Shown here piece after piece: positions 6,380 to 13,397 of a stretch of 20,486 nt of DNA. The translations under genes were made by a program, and so were the position numbers. The notes beneath the pieces are model-generated. The model was given only the letters and a program-made list of their open reading frames with translations, was not told the DNA's origin and did not search any database. Positions within the stretch are counted from its first letter, which is position 1. The number at the start of each line of letters is the position of its first letter. The DNA is from Promethearchaeia archaeon (lineage in GTDB: Archaea; Asgardarchaeota; Lokiarchaeia; Sigyniarchaeales; SOKP01): positions 1-20,486 of the forward strand of contig JAHQWS010000281.1 in the NCBI GenBank assembly GCA_029856295.1. Direction: 5' to 3'.

Positions 6380-7687
6380 CTACGAGTCCGCACCTATTTT
6401 TTCAGTAGGCTTGGCTGTATGTCGTAGAAAACCATTGCACATTTGAAGGAATAGTTCCTCATCCACAGAGGGTTCATGCGAAAGGAAGTCATATTCATTC
6501 CATTCTTTCAAATTCAAGAATTTGACCATGGTATTAATTGCCGAGTTCAAATCCCGACCAATTTGATTCCCACATTCGCAAATAATAAATCTTTCATAGA
6601 TTGTTCTCTTTGAGAGCTTTCCACACTTACAACAGGCTTTGGTCGTCTTATCCTCACCAATTCTTATTATTCTTTTACCTAATTTTTCAGCTTAATAAGT
6701 TAAGAATTCGGCAAATCGCGACATGTAACCCGTATTTTGAACGGAATGATTAAGCGTCTTTTTGGCTTTGGTTTTCTTAGCGTTTCCCGTTCCTTTTTTC
6801 TTTTTAGCCATTTCCTTTACATCTAATTTTCCGATAATGATCGTATTTGCTTTGGTATTTTCAACAATTTGTTTAGATAACCAATGCTGGTAGTCTTTAA
6901 GCTGGTTTGTTTGTCTTCGCTTCATGCTCTTTAGTTTGTCGTTGTACCATTTCCATTTATTACTAGCTTTCTTGCAATGGTCTCGTTTCGATTGTACTTC
7001 TTCGATCCTTTTTTTCCAATACAGATCAGCTCGTCTATGCTTAAATGACACAAACTTGCCATGAATGTTTACTCCAGCAGTTTGCGAAACTCCTAAATCA
7101 AACGCTTGGTAAAAACCGTTATCTCTATATTTTGGTGTTTTAATCTCGTAGGTAATGGAAATAAACCAACGCTTTAGCGAATCTAAAAAAATTTCCATTT
7201 GCTTGATTTTCTCTTTCGGGATTAATTTTTTGGGAAGTTCAAAAGAAAGTACTTTTTTAGAGGGGTGTTTATGAGAAAAAGTGATGGTAGAATCTTCTAA
7301 TTTGAATCCTGATTGATTATAGCATAGTGTCGTGAAATATTTTTTACTCTTGAATCGTGGCGATCTTGCCTTTTTATCTCCGTTATTCCATAGAGCTTTG
7401 AATGACTTGTAGTTTGCGTCAAGTTTCCTTAAGGTCATTTGAAGCACTTTAGAATATACCCACTTGTATTCCGGATATTGTTTCGTGATTACTGGTAATT
7501 GATCTTGCTGGTCGGTGTAATTGATGTATTCCCGTTCTTCTTTTGGTTTGACCTTATTTTCTTTCCAATTTTTGATCCGTTCGGCTAACGCAAAGTTATA
7601 TATAAGGCGGCATTTTTCTGACAAATCCCATAATACTTCAAGTTGTGAATCCGTTGGAAAAATGGGTAATTTTTGCGTTAGTTCCAT
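6380..7687 (-). pseudogene. tnpB: IS200/IS605-type TnpB nuclease, broken by an in-frame TAA
   Basis: TnpB is an RNA-guided RuvC-like endonuclease carried by IS200/IS605 elements. The frame starts at ATG 7687 with the family N-terminus LTQKLPIFPTDSQ...LWDLSEKCRLIYNFALAER. It has RuvC-I D197 (FDLGV) and runs to a TAA at 6692-6694 after 331 residues (AEFLTY). Past that stop the same frame stays open to a TAG at 6380 and reads AEKLGKRIIRIGEDKTTKA, a zinc finger C352-x2-C355...C370-x-C372 and RuvC-III D379 (GRDLNSAIN). These are exactly the missing C-terminal parts of the family. Related proteins often read LTYKAEKLGK here, so one A-to-T change (AAA to TAA) explains the break. The 331-residue product would lack the zinc finger and last catalytic Asp. 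RuvC-II has Gly (G286) where Glu is usual; E345 may replace it. No tnpA was found nearby. Rarely, readthrough or a sequencing error could explain the stop. Confidence 0.88.
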
Positions 7688-8401
7688 GATATTATATAAT
7701 AATCCCTTTTAGATAAATAAGGTAGAGAGAGAAAAAATTTATTGAATTTTTATTTTAACCATTTCTTAAAGAGAAGTGGATTTCTTTTCTCAGTTAAAAT
7801 AAGAGGAATGACCCGGATTTTTAATTTCTCCGGATATTATGGTTTTTTCTTTATATGTGGAACATACTCATTATGAAGGCTGTCATTTTTTTGAGATAAT
7901 ATATAGAAACAGAAAGATAAATAATTGGCGTTATATAAGAGCAATAATGAGAAAAAAAATCATCCAAGATTCTCTTGTTATAAAGGTAATTCCGTATGGT
8001 TCGGAGCCGTAAAACGCAAAAAAAGCGCAGGTAAAAACTAATAGATTATCAATCGTAACTACACTACAAGATATACAATCCCCAATAAATCCCAAAAATA
8101 CATCCTAATACCTAAAAATCCCGAAAGCTCCCCCGAAAAAATCCCTTTGTATCTTTGTATCATTACGAAAACTGAAAAATTCATTAAAATTTTTGATGTT
8201 TCAGAATTTATAAAATTCTGAAAAATAGATAGAGCAAAATTAATACTCTCTCAAGAAAATTATCGTTAATTGTGGGTGCTATGTTCATAATAATTAATGT
8301 AATTGTTTTAATATATCTAAACAGTATCTTCTCATTTATAAGGTAATAAAGTAAGGAATGGGAACTTTGATAAACTGTTTGTATGGCCTTAAGGGTAAAA
8401 A
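7688..8401. other. Gene-free AT-rich region between tnpB and the AMMECR1 gene
   Basis: These 714 bases hold no convincing protein gene on either strand; the frames seen are under about 20 codons. The tnpB-proximal part should contain the element's left end and promoter, but no clear boundary was recognised. Short structures present are CCGGA...TCCGG (7813-7833), a tandem pair of TTTGTATC (8146-8161) and a strong hairpin at 8199-8223. A segment around 7990-8035 is locally more GC-rich. It does not fold as a tRNA by eye and was not assigned. Confidence 0.5.
8172..8226. repeat. Perfect 11-bp hairpin with an upstream competing copy
   Basis: TTTCAGAATTT (8199-8209) and AAATTCTGAAA (8213-8223) form a perfect 11-bp inverted repeat with a 3-nt ATA loop. 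The 9-mer CTGAAAAAT occurs at 8172-8180 and again at 8218-8226. The TTTCAG arm could therefore pair with either copy, giving mutually exclusive stems. It lies about 180 bp downstream of the AMMECR1 stop on that gene's transcript side. It might serve as a processing or termination structure, or be a mobile-element remnant. The function is unknown. Confidence 0.5.
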
Positions 8402-9034
8402 TTAATTAATATATTTTCTAACCACTTCGCCTTTTGGCCTCTCCTCTTCAAATAATATTGCCTGAAAAGAGTAAATCTTAGTGTTTTTATCTTGCCACGC
8501 ATCAGCAGAGAGCCATGCTTTTTGGCAAGTATGATTTAGAAATTCCTTAACCGTCCAATTTCTATCGTGGTCAACAGGAACCTGAGGTAATAATAAACCC
8601 CTTCTCATTCCCATTTCGGCAATTAATCCATCCCTTCCAATTACAATTTTCTCTAAATATTCTTTAGGATCATTAACCTCAATCAATTTTGGGGGAGTTA
8701 ATATAGATACTTCAATTACAATATTATCCATCTCTTTAAGCGTAACTGAGGGAAAGCGAGGATCTTCGGTTGCAGAACTTACCGAAACCTTATGAAGAAC
8801 ATCATATAATGGATATATTGGTTCAATATATCCAATGCAACCTCTCAAGAGATTTCCAGAAACATTATGAGTGTTTAAAGTTACAAATGCCCCATATTTA
8901 TCCCCGAATTTTTGTTTGATAATTTCGGGAACTGGAATTCTTTTACTTTGTTTTAAAAAATTTTCAATATTTTCTCTGGCAAATTGTATTAACAATTTAC
9001 CATCTTCCACACCAAATGGTTCCTCGTCTGACAT
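8402..9034 (-). CDS. AMMECR1 domain protein
   Basis: This 210-residue single-domain protein belongs to the AMMECR1 family, found in archaea, some bacteria and eukaryotes (the human member is linked to the Alport/elliptocytosis deletion region). The hallmark motif LRGCIGYIEP is present at residues 63-72, with a second conserved block around SSATEDPRFPSVTLKEMDNI and a third, KIVIGRDGLIAEMG...RRGLLLPQVP. The biochemical function of the family is not established; a role in redox or peptide chemistry around the conserved Cys (C66) has been discussed. The start is ATG at 9034, preceded on the minus strand by GAGGG a few bases upstream, a plausible ribosome-binding site. It follows the dihydroorotase gene after 63 bp on the same strand and is probably the last gene of that run. 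Confidence 0.93.
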   Translation of the reverse strand: MSDEEPFGVEDGKLLIQFARENIENFLKQSKRIPVPEIIKQKFGDKYGAFVTLNTHNVSGNLLRGCIGYIEPIYPLYDVLHKVSVSSATEDPRFPSVTLKEMDNIVIEVSILTPPKLIEVNDPKEYLEKIVIGRDGLIAEMGMRRGLLLPQVPVDHDRNWTVKEFLNHTCQKAWLSADAWQDKNTKIYSFQAILFEEERPKGEVVRKYIN

Positions 9035-9097
9035 AATCCCTCGTTAAAATTTCATACCTATATCATATTATGTTTAACGATTTTTTATACTTTATAT

Positions 9098-10477
9098 TTA
9101 CTTCTTTATTATTCTTCCTTTTGGTTGAGAACTTATCTCAGATCCTCCTAAAAATACCTTCCAAATCTGAATTGACGTCTTAAACCCTTCAAAAGGAGAA
9201 TAATTTGCCTTTGTCTTGAAAGTTTGAGGATTAATTTCATACACAGGTACTTTATCCACAATTAATAAATCAGCATCATATCCTTCTTTTATAGATCCTT
9301 TGTTCTTTAAATTAAATCGTTTTGCGGGATTTTCTGAAGCGATTGTTACAAAATTTTCTAAAGAGAGTTCATATTGGCATACTTTATCTAATAATAATAG
9401 GGGATATGTTTCAAAGCCAGGAAATCCTGAAGGAGCATCATGATATGGTTTTGATTTCTCCATAATTGTGTGAGGGGCATGATCAGTACCAATTAATTCT
9501 ATATTTCCTTCTTGAAGTTCATTATAGAAAAATTGAGGATGCTCATCATCTCGCAATGGAGGTAACACTTTGCCATAATTTTCATTGTGTAAACTAATTT
9601 TATTGGACAAAAGAAGATGATGAGGTGTAATTTCAAATGTTATTTTTAATTGATTATATTGCTTTACGGCTTTTTTTATTAAGGTATAACTTTCCACACA
9701 ACTTATATGACAGAAATGAACTATAGGATATTCCTCCTTTTTCAAATTATTATCAGCAATAATCTTATAATAATTTTCAAGAATAAAATTTACGTATTGG
9801 GCTTCCATATGGCATGGATAAAGCTTATTATGTAATTCCAATGTATCGTAATTTTCCAATGTATATTCTTGAAGAATTTTATCTCTTTTATCCGGGGATA
9901 AAGGCCAATCTGGGTGAATAAAAATGGGAATTTGAAATCTTGATGAAATATGAAAGAGTTTTTGTATGTTTAAATAATCAGTCCAGTCAACTTCATTCAA
10001 AGAGCTAAGAGGATATATTTTAAATCCAATTACTCCAAGATCTATAATTTTCATGATCTCATCATAATCAATTGCCTTTGGAACCCCTGCGATAAATCCA
10101 ACATTAACATGAATATTATCTTTAGCTTTATCCATCCATTTTTTAACTTGGTCTGACGTGATTGCTGGTGGTTTAGTATTTGGCATATTAAAAACCGTCG
10201 TTATTCCTGAAAAGCCTGCGGCTTTTGTTCCCGTTAGAAACGTTTCTTTCTCACTTTGTCCCATATCTCTTAAGTGAGAATGAATATCAATAATGCCAGG
10301 GAGGATTATTTTATTCTCACAGTCAAATTCTTCATTATCTGCATTTTGCTCAGAAAGTTCTTTCAGAACTTCCTTTTTTGGTTTATAGGTTATTTTTTTA
10401 ATAATTTTATTGTCAATAAGAATTACTCCATCCCGTAGCAGCCCATCAACATATATTTTTGCGTTTTTTAAAATCAT
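9098..10477 (-). CDS. pyrC: Dihydroorotase
   Basis: This enzyme catalyses the reversible cyclisation of N-carbamoyl-aspartate to dihydroorotate, step three of pyrimidine synthesis. The amidohydrolase signature is clear. GIIDIHSHLRDMG carries the HxH metal ligands H66 and H68 and substrate-binding R70. NMPNTKPP follows, then K153 in GFKIYP, at the position of the carbamylated bridging Lys. H188 (FIHPD) and H257 (HFCHIS) are further metal ligands, and D332 lies in GTDHAPHT. The C-terminus (FNLKNKGSIKEGYDADLLIVD) is the usual small beta-sandwich of the superfamily. At 459 residues it is close to class I archaeal dihydroorotases. Related amidohydrolases such as allantoinase are harder to exclude, but the LRDMG and NMPNT motifs favour dihydroorotase. 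Its ATG overlaps the TGA of the TrmY-like gene by 4 bp (ATGA), suggesting translational coupling. Confidence 0.9.
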   Translation of the reverse strand: MILKNAKIYVDGLLRDGVILIDNKIIKKITYKPKKEVLKELSEQNADNEEFDCENKIILPGIIDIHSHLRDMGQSEKETFLTGTKAAGFSGITTVFNMPNTKPPAITSDQVKKWMDKAKDNIHVNVGFIAGVPKAIDYDEIMKIIDLGVIGFKIYPLSSLNEVDWTDYLNIQKLFHISSRFQIPIFIHPDWPLSPDKRDKILQEYTLENYDTLELHNKLYPCHMEAQYVNFILENYYKIIADNNLKKEEYPIVHFCHISCVESYTLIKKAVKQYNQLKITFEITPHHLLLSNKISLHNENYGKVLPPLRDDEHPQFFYNELQEGNIELIGTDHAPHTIMEKSKPYHDAPSGFPGFETYPLLLLDKVCQYELSLENFVTIASENPAKRFNLKNKGSIKEGYDADLLIVDKVPVYEINPQTFKTKANYSPFEGFKTSIQIWKVFLGGSEISSQPKGRIIKK

Positions 10478-11181
10478 TTATTCGAATTATTTGTGTTCTC
10501 TTGTTGATCTATTCGAAAATTAATATATAAAATTTTATCTTTTATTGCTTTTATTGTTTTTAAAGGTGTTAAAATGACATTTTCTAACATTGAGGGAAAT
10601 ACTTGTGCCATAGAACTCAAAAATTTAATTAGAAGAGTATTGATATGAGGATTTAGCGAAATTATGAAAAAAATTTTAGTCAAATTTCCTAACTCGTTAA
10701 GTTTTTTTATTGGAGGTAAATCATATATATGTGCTAAAAATGGAAACTCAAACACAGATATTGAATTGGAAACACAGACAATATCCTTCAATTCCATTAA
10801 TTTTAACCATAATATGAACGCATGACTATTAATGAACCTTCTAACATAAATTCCTGGAGTAGATTTAACCCAATCATCAGATGGTGAACGTTTATATTGA
10901 GTTACTTTTTCCAGAGCTTTTTTCAATAAAAGAGCCTGAGACCTCTCATCAGAACTTAAATACCTTAAATTAATACCCTCGAATTTAATTAACACGTTTT
11001 CATTTTGAAAATATAAATACAAATTATTACTTTTTCTTATTGCATAGGAAAGACAAAATGTCTCTCTTATGCAGGAACAGATTTTATATATATCAGGAGG
11101 GGTATTTCCTTTATCGATGTTATTTTTGTTGTAATCGATAATATTTTCAATTAGTAATAAGAAATTGACCAATTTTATCAA
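10474..11181 (-). CDS. TrmY-family (tRNA pseudouridine-54 N1-methyltransferase-like) protein, divergent
   Basis: This 235-residue protein matches the N-terminal and central parts of archaeal TrmY, the SPOUT enzyme that N1-methylates pseudouridine 54 of tRNA. Shared features are the CIRETFCLSYAIRKSNNLYLY segment (family: NAxFLSHGIRxDxxVxL), IKFEGINLRYLSSDERSQA (residues 65-83; family FEGxxLRxLxPDERSTA) and STPGIYVRR (107-115; family SPGIYVxR). The C-terminal trefoil-knot motifs that bind S-adenosylmethionine are much degraded. The LGD-H-G loop reads FIISLNPH (172-179), and the SLGP loop reads VILTPLKT (202-209). It may therefore be inactive, or use a different binding mode. The start is TTG at 11181, 14 bp after the SRP54 stop, with no ribosome-binding site seen and no ATG upstream in frame. 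It overlaps pyrC by 4 bp. The family call is fairly sure; the activity is not. Confidence 0.72.
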   Translation of the reverse strand: MIKLVNFLLLIENIIDYNKNNIDKGNTPPDIYKICSCIRETFCLSYAIRKSNNLYLYFQNENVLIKFEGINLRYLSSDERSQALLLKKALEKVTQYKRSPSDDWVKSTPGIYVRRFINSHAFILWLKLMELKDIVCVSNSISVFEFPFLAHIYDLPPIKKLNELGNLTKIFFIISLNPHINTLLIKFLSSMAQVFPSMLENVILTPLKTIKAIKDKILYINFRIDQQENTNNSNK

Positions 11182-11195
11182 TGTATTTTTAAAAT

Positions 11196-12572
11196 TTAAA
11201 ATTTAAAATCCTTAGACATTTTCTTCATAAATTGCTCTGCGCCCTTCCCCATCCCCGGCATCCCCGGCATCCCTCCTTTTCCCTTTTGCCTCATTTGCGT
11301 AAATCGCTTCATCATCTTTTTCATTTGCCGGAATTGGTCGAGCATCTTATTGATGACTGCATAATCAGTTCCACTTCCTATTGCGATCCGTCTTTTCCTT
11401 GATTTTTTGATTAGATTTGGTGACTCTTTCTCTTCGGCTGTCATGGAATCTAAAACTACGCGCCATTTTTCGATGTTTTTTTCGGCATCATCTTTTAAGG
11501 CATCGGGTATATTTCCTCCTCCCATCATTGCAAGGATTTGCTTGAATTTCCCTACTTTTTTAATTGATTTGAGCTGTTGGTACAGATCTTCGAGCGTGAA
11601 TTTACCTCTCATCATTCTCTTAACTGTTTCAGGATCGGGCATGACTTCTGCCTCTTGTACGCGTTGAACTAAACCCTCTAAATCGGGAATACCTAGGATC
11701 GTTCCTATAAAAGTAGTTGGTTCAAATTCTTCGAATTCGTCTATTTTTTCACCAATACCTATAAATCTGATACCAATGTTTGCCGCAACGCAAGCTGATA
11801 AAGCACCGCCTCCTTTAGCAGTTCCGTCTAATTTTGTTACTATAATTGAGCCTAAGCTTGTTGTTTTCGCAAATACCTCAGCCTGGTTATAGGCCTGTTG
11901 CCCTATGCTTCCGTCGATTACAAGGCAGACCTCGTTCGGTTTTAATTTTTGTTCTAAAACTGCCATTTCTTTCATTAATTCTTTTTCTTCTTTATGTCTG
12001 CCCGCAGTGTCAACTATAATTAGTTCATTTCCATCATTCATTGCTTTTTTGGTTTCTTGAACGCCAATTTTAATGGCATTTTTCTCTTTAGGATTTCCAT
12101 AACATTTAACTCCGATTTGTTTTGTTAATTGAACAAGTTGCTCATAAGCTCCTGGACGATAAGTATCTGTTGTTACTGCTGCCACTTTATACCCTTTACT
12201 TTTATAAAATTGAGATAATTTGCCGATTGTGGTGGTTTTGCCCGAGCCTTGAATTCCAACAAGCAATATTATATTTTTTTTACCTGGTTTAATTCTAATG
12301 GGAGCTTTCTTCCCCCCTAACGTTTTTATAAGCTCATCATGAACAAGCTTAATGATAAAGTCTTTTCTCTTAGCTTTTTGGAGAGTAGTGTTCATTGCTT
12401 CTTTTTTAATATTTTCAGTCATTTTAAATACTAATTCAACTTTAACGTCCGAACTCAACAGTGCTCTCTGCAAATCTTGTATTAACGCATTGATTGCGTC
12501 TTTATCGATTTGAGGTAATCGTCTTATTTTCCTTATGGCGGAATCCAAGCTCCTACCGAGGGTTTCTAACAT
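11196..12572 (-). CDS. srp54: Signal recognition particle GTPase SRP54 (Ffh homologue)
   Basis: This protein binds signal peptides and 7S RNA in the signal recognition particle and delivers ribosomes to FtsY at the membrane. The start is set at ATG 12572 because MLETLGRSLDSAIRKIRR is the universal beginning of the N domain. This gives 458 residues, normal for archaea. The G domain shows G106-IQGSGKTTT (P loop), DTYRPGAYEQL, the VDTAGRH box at D188, TKLDGTAKGGG (G4) and FIGIGEKIDEFEEF. The M domain follows from about residue 310. It has the RNA-binding RKRRIAIGSG motif and a methionine-rich tail with GGMPGMPGMGKG. The frame stays open upstream to 12728 and would add 52 Phe/Ile/Lys residues from AT-rich DNA, which were rejected. 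It heads the minus-strand run with the TrmY-like gene, pyrC and the AMMECR1 gene. Confidence 0.97.
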   Translation of the reverse strand: MLETLGRSLDSAIRKIRRLPQIDKDAINALIQDLQRALLSSDVKVELVFKMTENIKKEAMNTTLQKAKRKDFIIKLVHDELIKTLGGKKAPIRIKPGKKNIILLVGIQGSGKTTTIGKLSQFYKSKGYKVAAVTTDTYRPGAYEQLVQLTKQIGVKCYGNPKEKNAIKIGVQETKKAMNDGNELIIVDTAGRHKEEKELMKEMAVLEQKLKPNEVCLVIDGSIGQQAYNQAEVFAKTTSLGSIIVTKLDGTAKGGGALSACVAANIGIRFIGIGEKIDEFEEFEPTTFIGTILGIPDLEGLVQRVQEAEVMPDPETVKRMMRGKFTLEDLYQQLKSIKKVGKFKQILAMMGGGNIPDALKDDAEKNIEKWRVVLDSMTAEEKESPNLIKKSRKRRIAIGSGTDYAVINKMLDQFRQMKKMMKRFTQMRQKGKGGMPGMPGMGKGAEQFMKKMSKDFKF

Positions 12573-12779
12573 TTTTGTAAAATAAATAATCTCAATTATT
12601 TTTTCTATATTATGATCTTCAAAAAATGATATCTTTTTTATAAGATATTTTTTTACTTTTTTAAAGAAAAAGAAGTAAAAAAAATAAATATCAAAGAATT
12701 TTAATATATAAAAAAATAGAAATATCAAAATTAAAAATATTTGTAAAATAAATCAAAAAAGTGAATGGTGTAATTACAA
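12573..12779. promoter_or_regulatory. Divergent promoter region, srp54 / aIF5A
   Basis: This 207-bp, very AT-rich spacer lies between two divergent, presumably highly expressed genes. TATA-like candidates include TAATATATAAAA near 12703-12714 for aIF5A and several on the other strand. Two inverted repeats are visible. One is ATATCTT / AAGATAT (12629-12648, 6-nt loop). The other is a longer stem, 12651-12662 with 12669-12680 (12 pairs including one G-T, 6-nt loop). At this A/T content such pairs can arise by chance, so a regulatory role is only possible. Confidence 0.4.
12767..12770 (+). promoter_or_regulatory. Shine-Dalgarno GGTG of aIF5A
   Basis: GGTG, the archaeal anti-16S motif, lies 9 nt before the TTG at 12780. 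It supports that TTG as the true start. The frame has a stop three codons upstream (TAA at 12771) and no ATG where the family N-terminus begins. Confidence 0.6.
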
Positions 12780-13208
12780 TTGTCAATTAGAAGGACAGAG
12801 ATACAAAAATTGAAAACTGGGCAGTATATTATGGTTGATGAAGAACCCTGTGTTATCAAAAATACTGAGCGTTCAAAAAGTGGAAAGCATGGACACGCAA
12901 AAGTAAGAGTGGTCTGCGTTGGAGTGTTTGACGACAACAAGAGAAGCCTTACGTATCCTAGCGGTTCGATGGTCGAGGTTCCTGAAATCATTAAGGGCAA
13001 TGCGCAAATAAATTTTATTGAAGACACTTCGATTAACATTATGGATTTAGAGACATATGAGTCTGTGGATGTCAAATGGCCAGCGGATGAGGAAATGGTA
13101 AAAAAGTTTAAAGATTTACAAGCGGATCCAGTTAAAATGTCTACTGCGCAAGTGGAGTACTGGCAGCTCGCTGGTAAAACTCTTATCAACCGTGTCTTCC
13201 AAAACTAG
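12780..13208 (+). CDS. eif5a: Translation factor aIF5A
   Basis: aIF5A is the archaeal homologue of eIF5A/EF-P, which promotes peptide-bond formation at difficult sequences and helps termination. The 142-residue protein has the N-terminal SH3-like domain with the hypusination loop SKSGKHGHAKVRV. K36 is the expected lysine modified by deoxyhypusine synthase. The C-terminal OB domain follows, with INIMDLETYESVDVKWP. The start is TTG at 12780, within three codons of an in-frame stop and supported by GGTG upstream. The sequence aligns with family N-termini from the second residue on. It is about 10 residues longer at the C-terminus than many archaeal proteins (WQLAGKTLINRVFQN). It is divergent from srp54. 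Its codons are richer in G and C than those of the flanking genes, as often seen in highly expressed genes. No deoxyhypusine synthase gene is in the window. Confidence 0.96.
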   Translation: MSIRRTEIQKLKTGQYIMVDEEPCVIKNTERSKSGKHGHAKVRVVCVGVFDDNKRSLTYPSGSMVEVPEIIKGNAQINFIEDTSINIMDLETYESVDVKWPADEEMVKKFKDLQADPVKMSTAQVEYWQLAGKTLINRVFQN

Positions 13209-13397
13209 GTCAGACTTTATTTTATTTCTCTTTTATTTTGTTAAAGAATTATCTGCTTTTAAAAACTAAAACAGTTTTCAAAAAGACTTATTTTAGCATT
13301 ATCATTAATGATTTCTGGGACTACCTTTAAATGAACGTTTGTTTCTGTGATAGATCTATTAATGCCATCAAACATGCCTACACAAACAATTTGAATT
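13209..13397. terminator. Convergent spacer with T-rich terminator after aIF5A
   Basis: Right after the aIF5A stop, 13215-13245 is strongly T-rich (TTTATTTTATTTCTCTTTTA), a likely archaeal T-tract terminator. A small hairpin, AAAACT / AGTTTT with a 5-nt loop, follows at 13262-13278. The rest of the 189 bp up to the convergent HNH gene shows no gene. Confidence 0.45.

Noticed and set aside
6692..6694. Stop-codon recoding (pyrrolysine or selenocysteine) within tnpB
   Set aside because: The codon is TAA, which neither system uses, and relatives typically have Lys there. A nonsense change is simpler.
6250..8014. TTTTACGG (6250-6257) and CCGTAAAA (8007-8014) as terminal inverted repeats around tnpB
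   Set aside because: The match is only 8 bp. IS200/IS605 elements have no terminal inverted repeats, and 8-bp matches are expected by chance over this distance.
7990..8035. tRNA-like GGTTCGGAGCC segment
   Set aside because: The T-loop resemblance is superficial. No acceptor stem, anticodon arm or CCA-adjacent pairing could be built around it.
12573..12728. A 52-residue Phe/Ile/Lys-rich extension before the SRP54 N domain
   Set aside because: It is a translation of AT-rich promoter DNA. The universal SRP54 N-terminus starts exactly at the ATG at 12572, and no family member has such an extension.
12731..13189. A 152-codon open frame antisense to aIF5A
   Set aside because: It is fully opposite a well-recognised gene, has no family resemblance and is explained as a shadow of aIF5A codon use.
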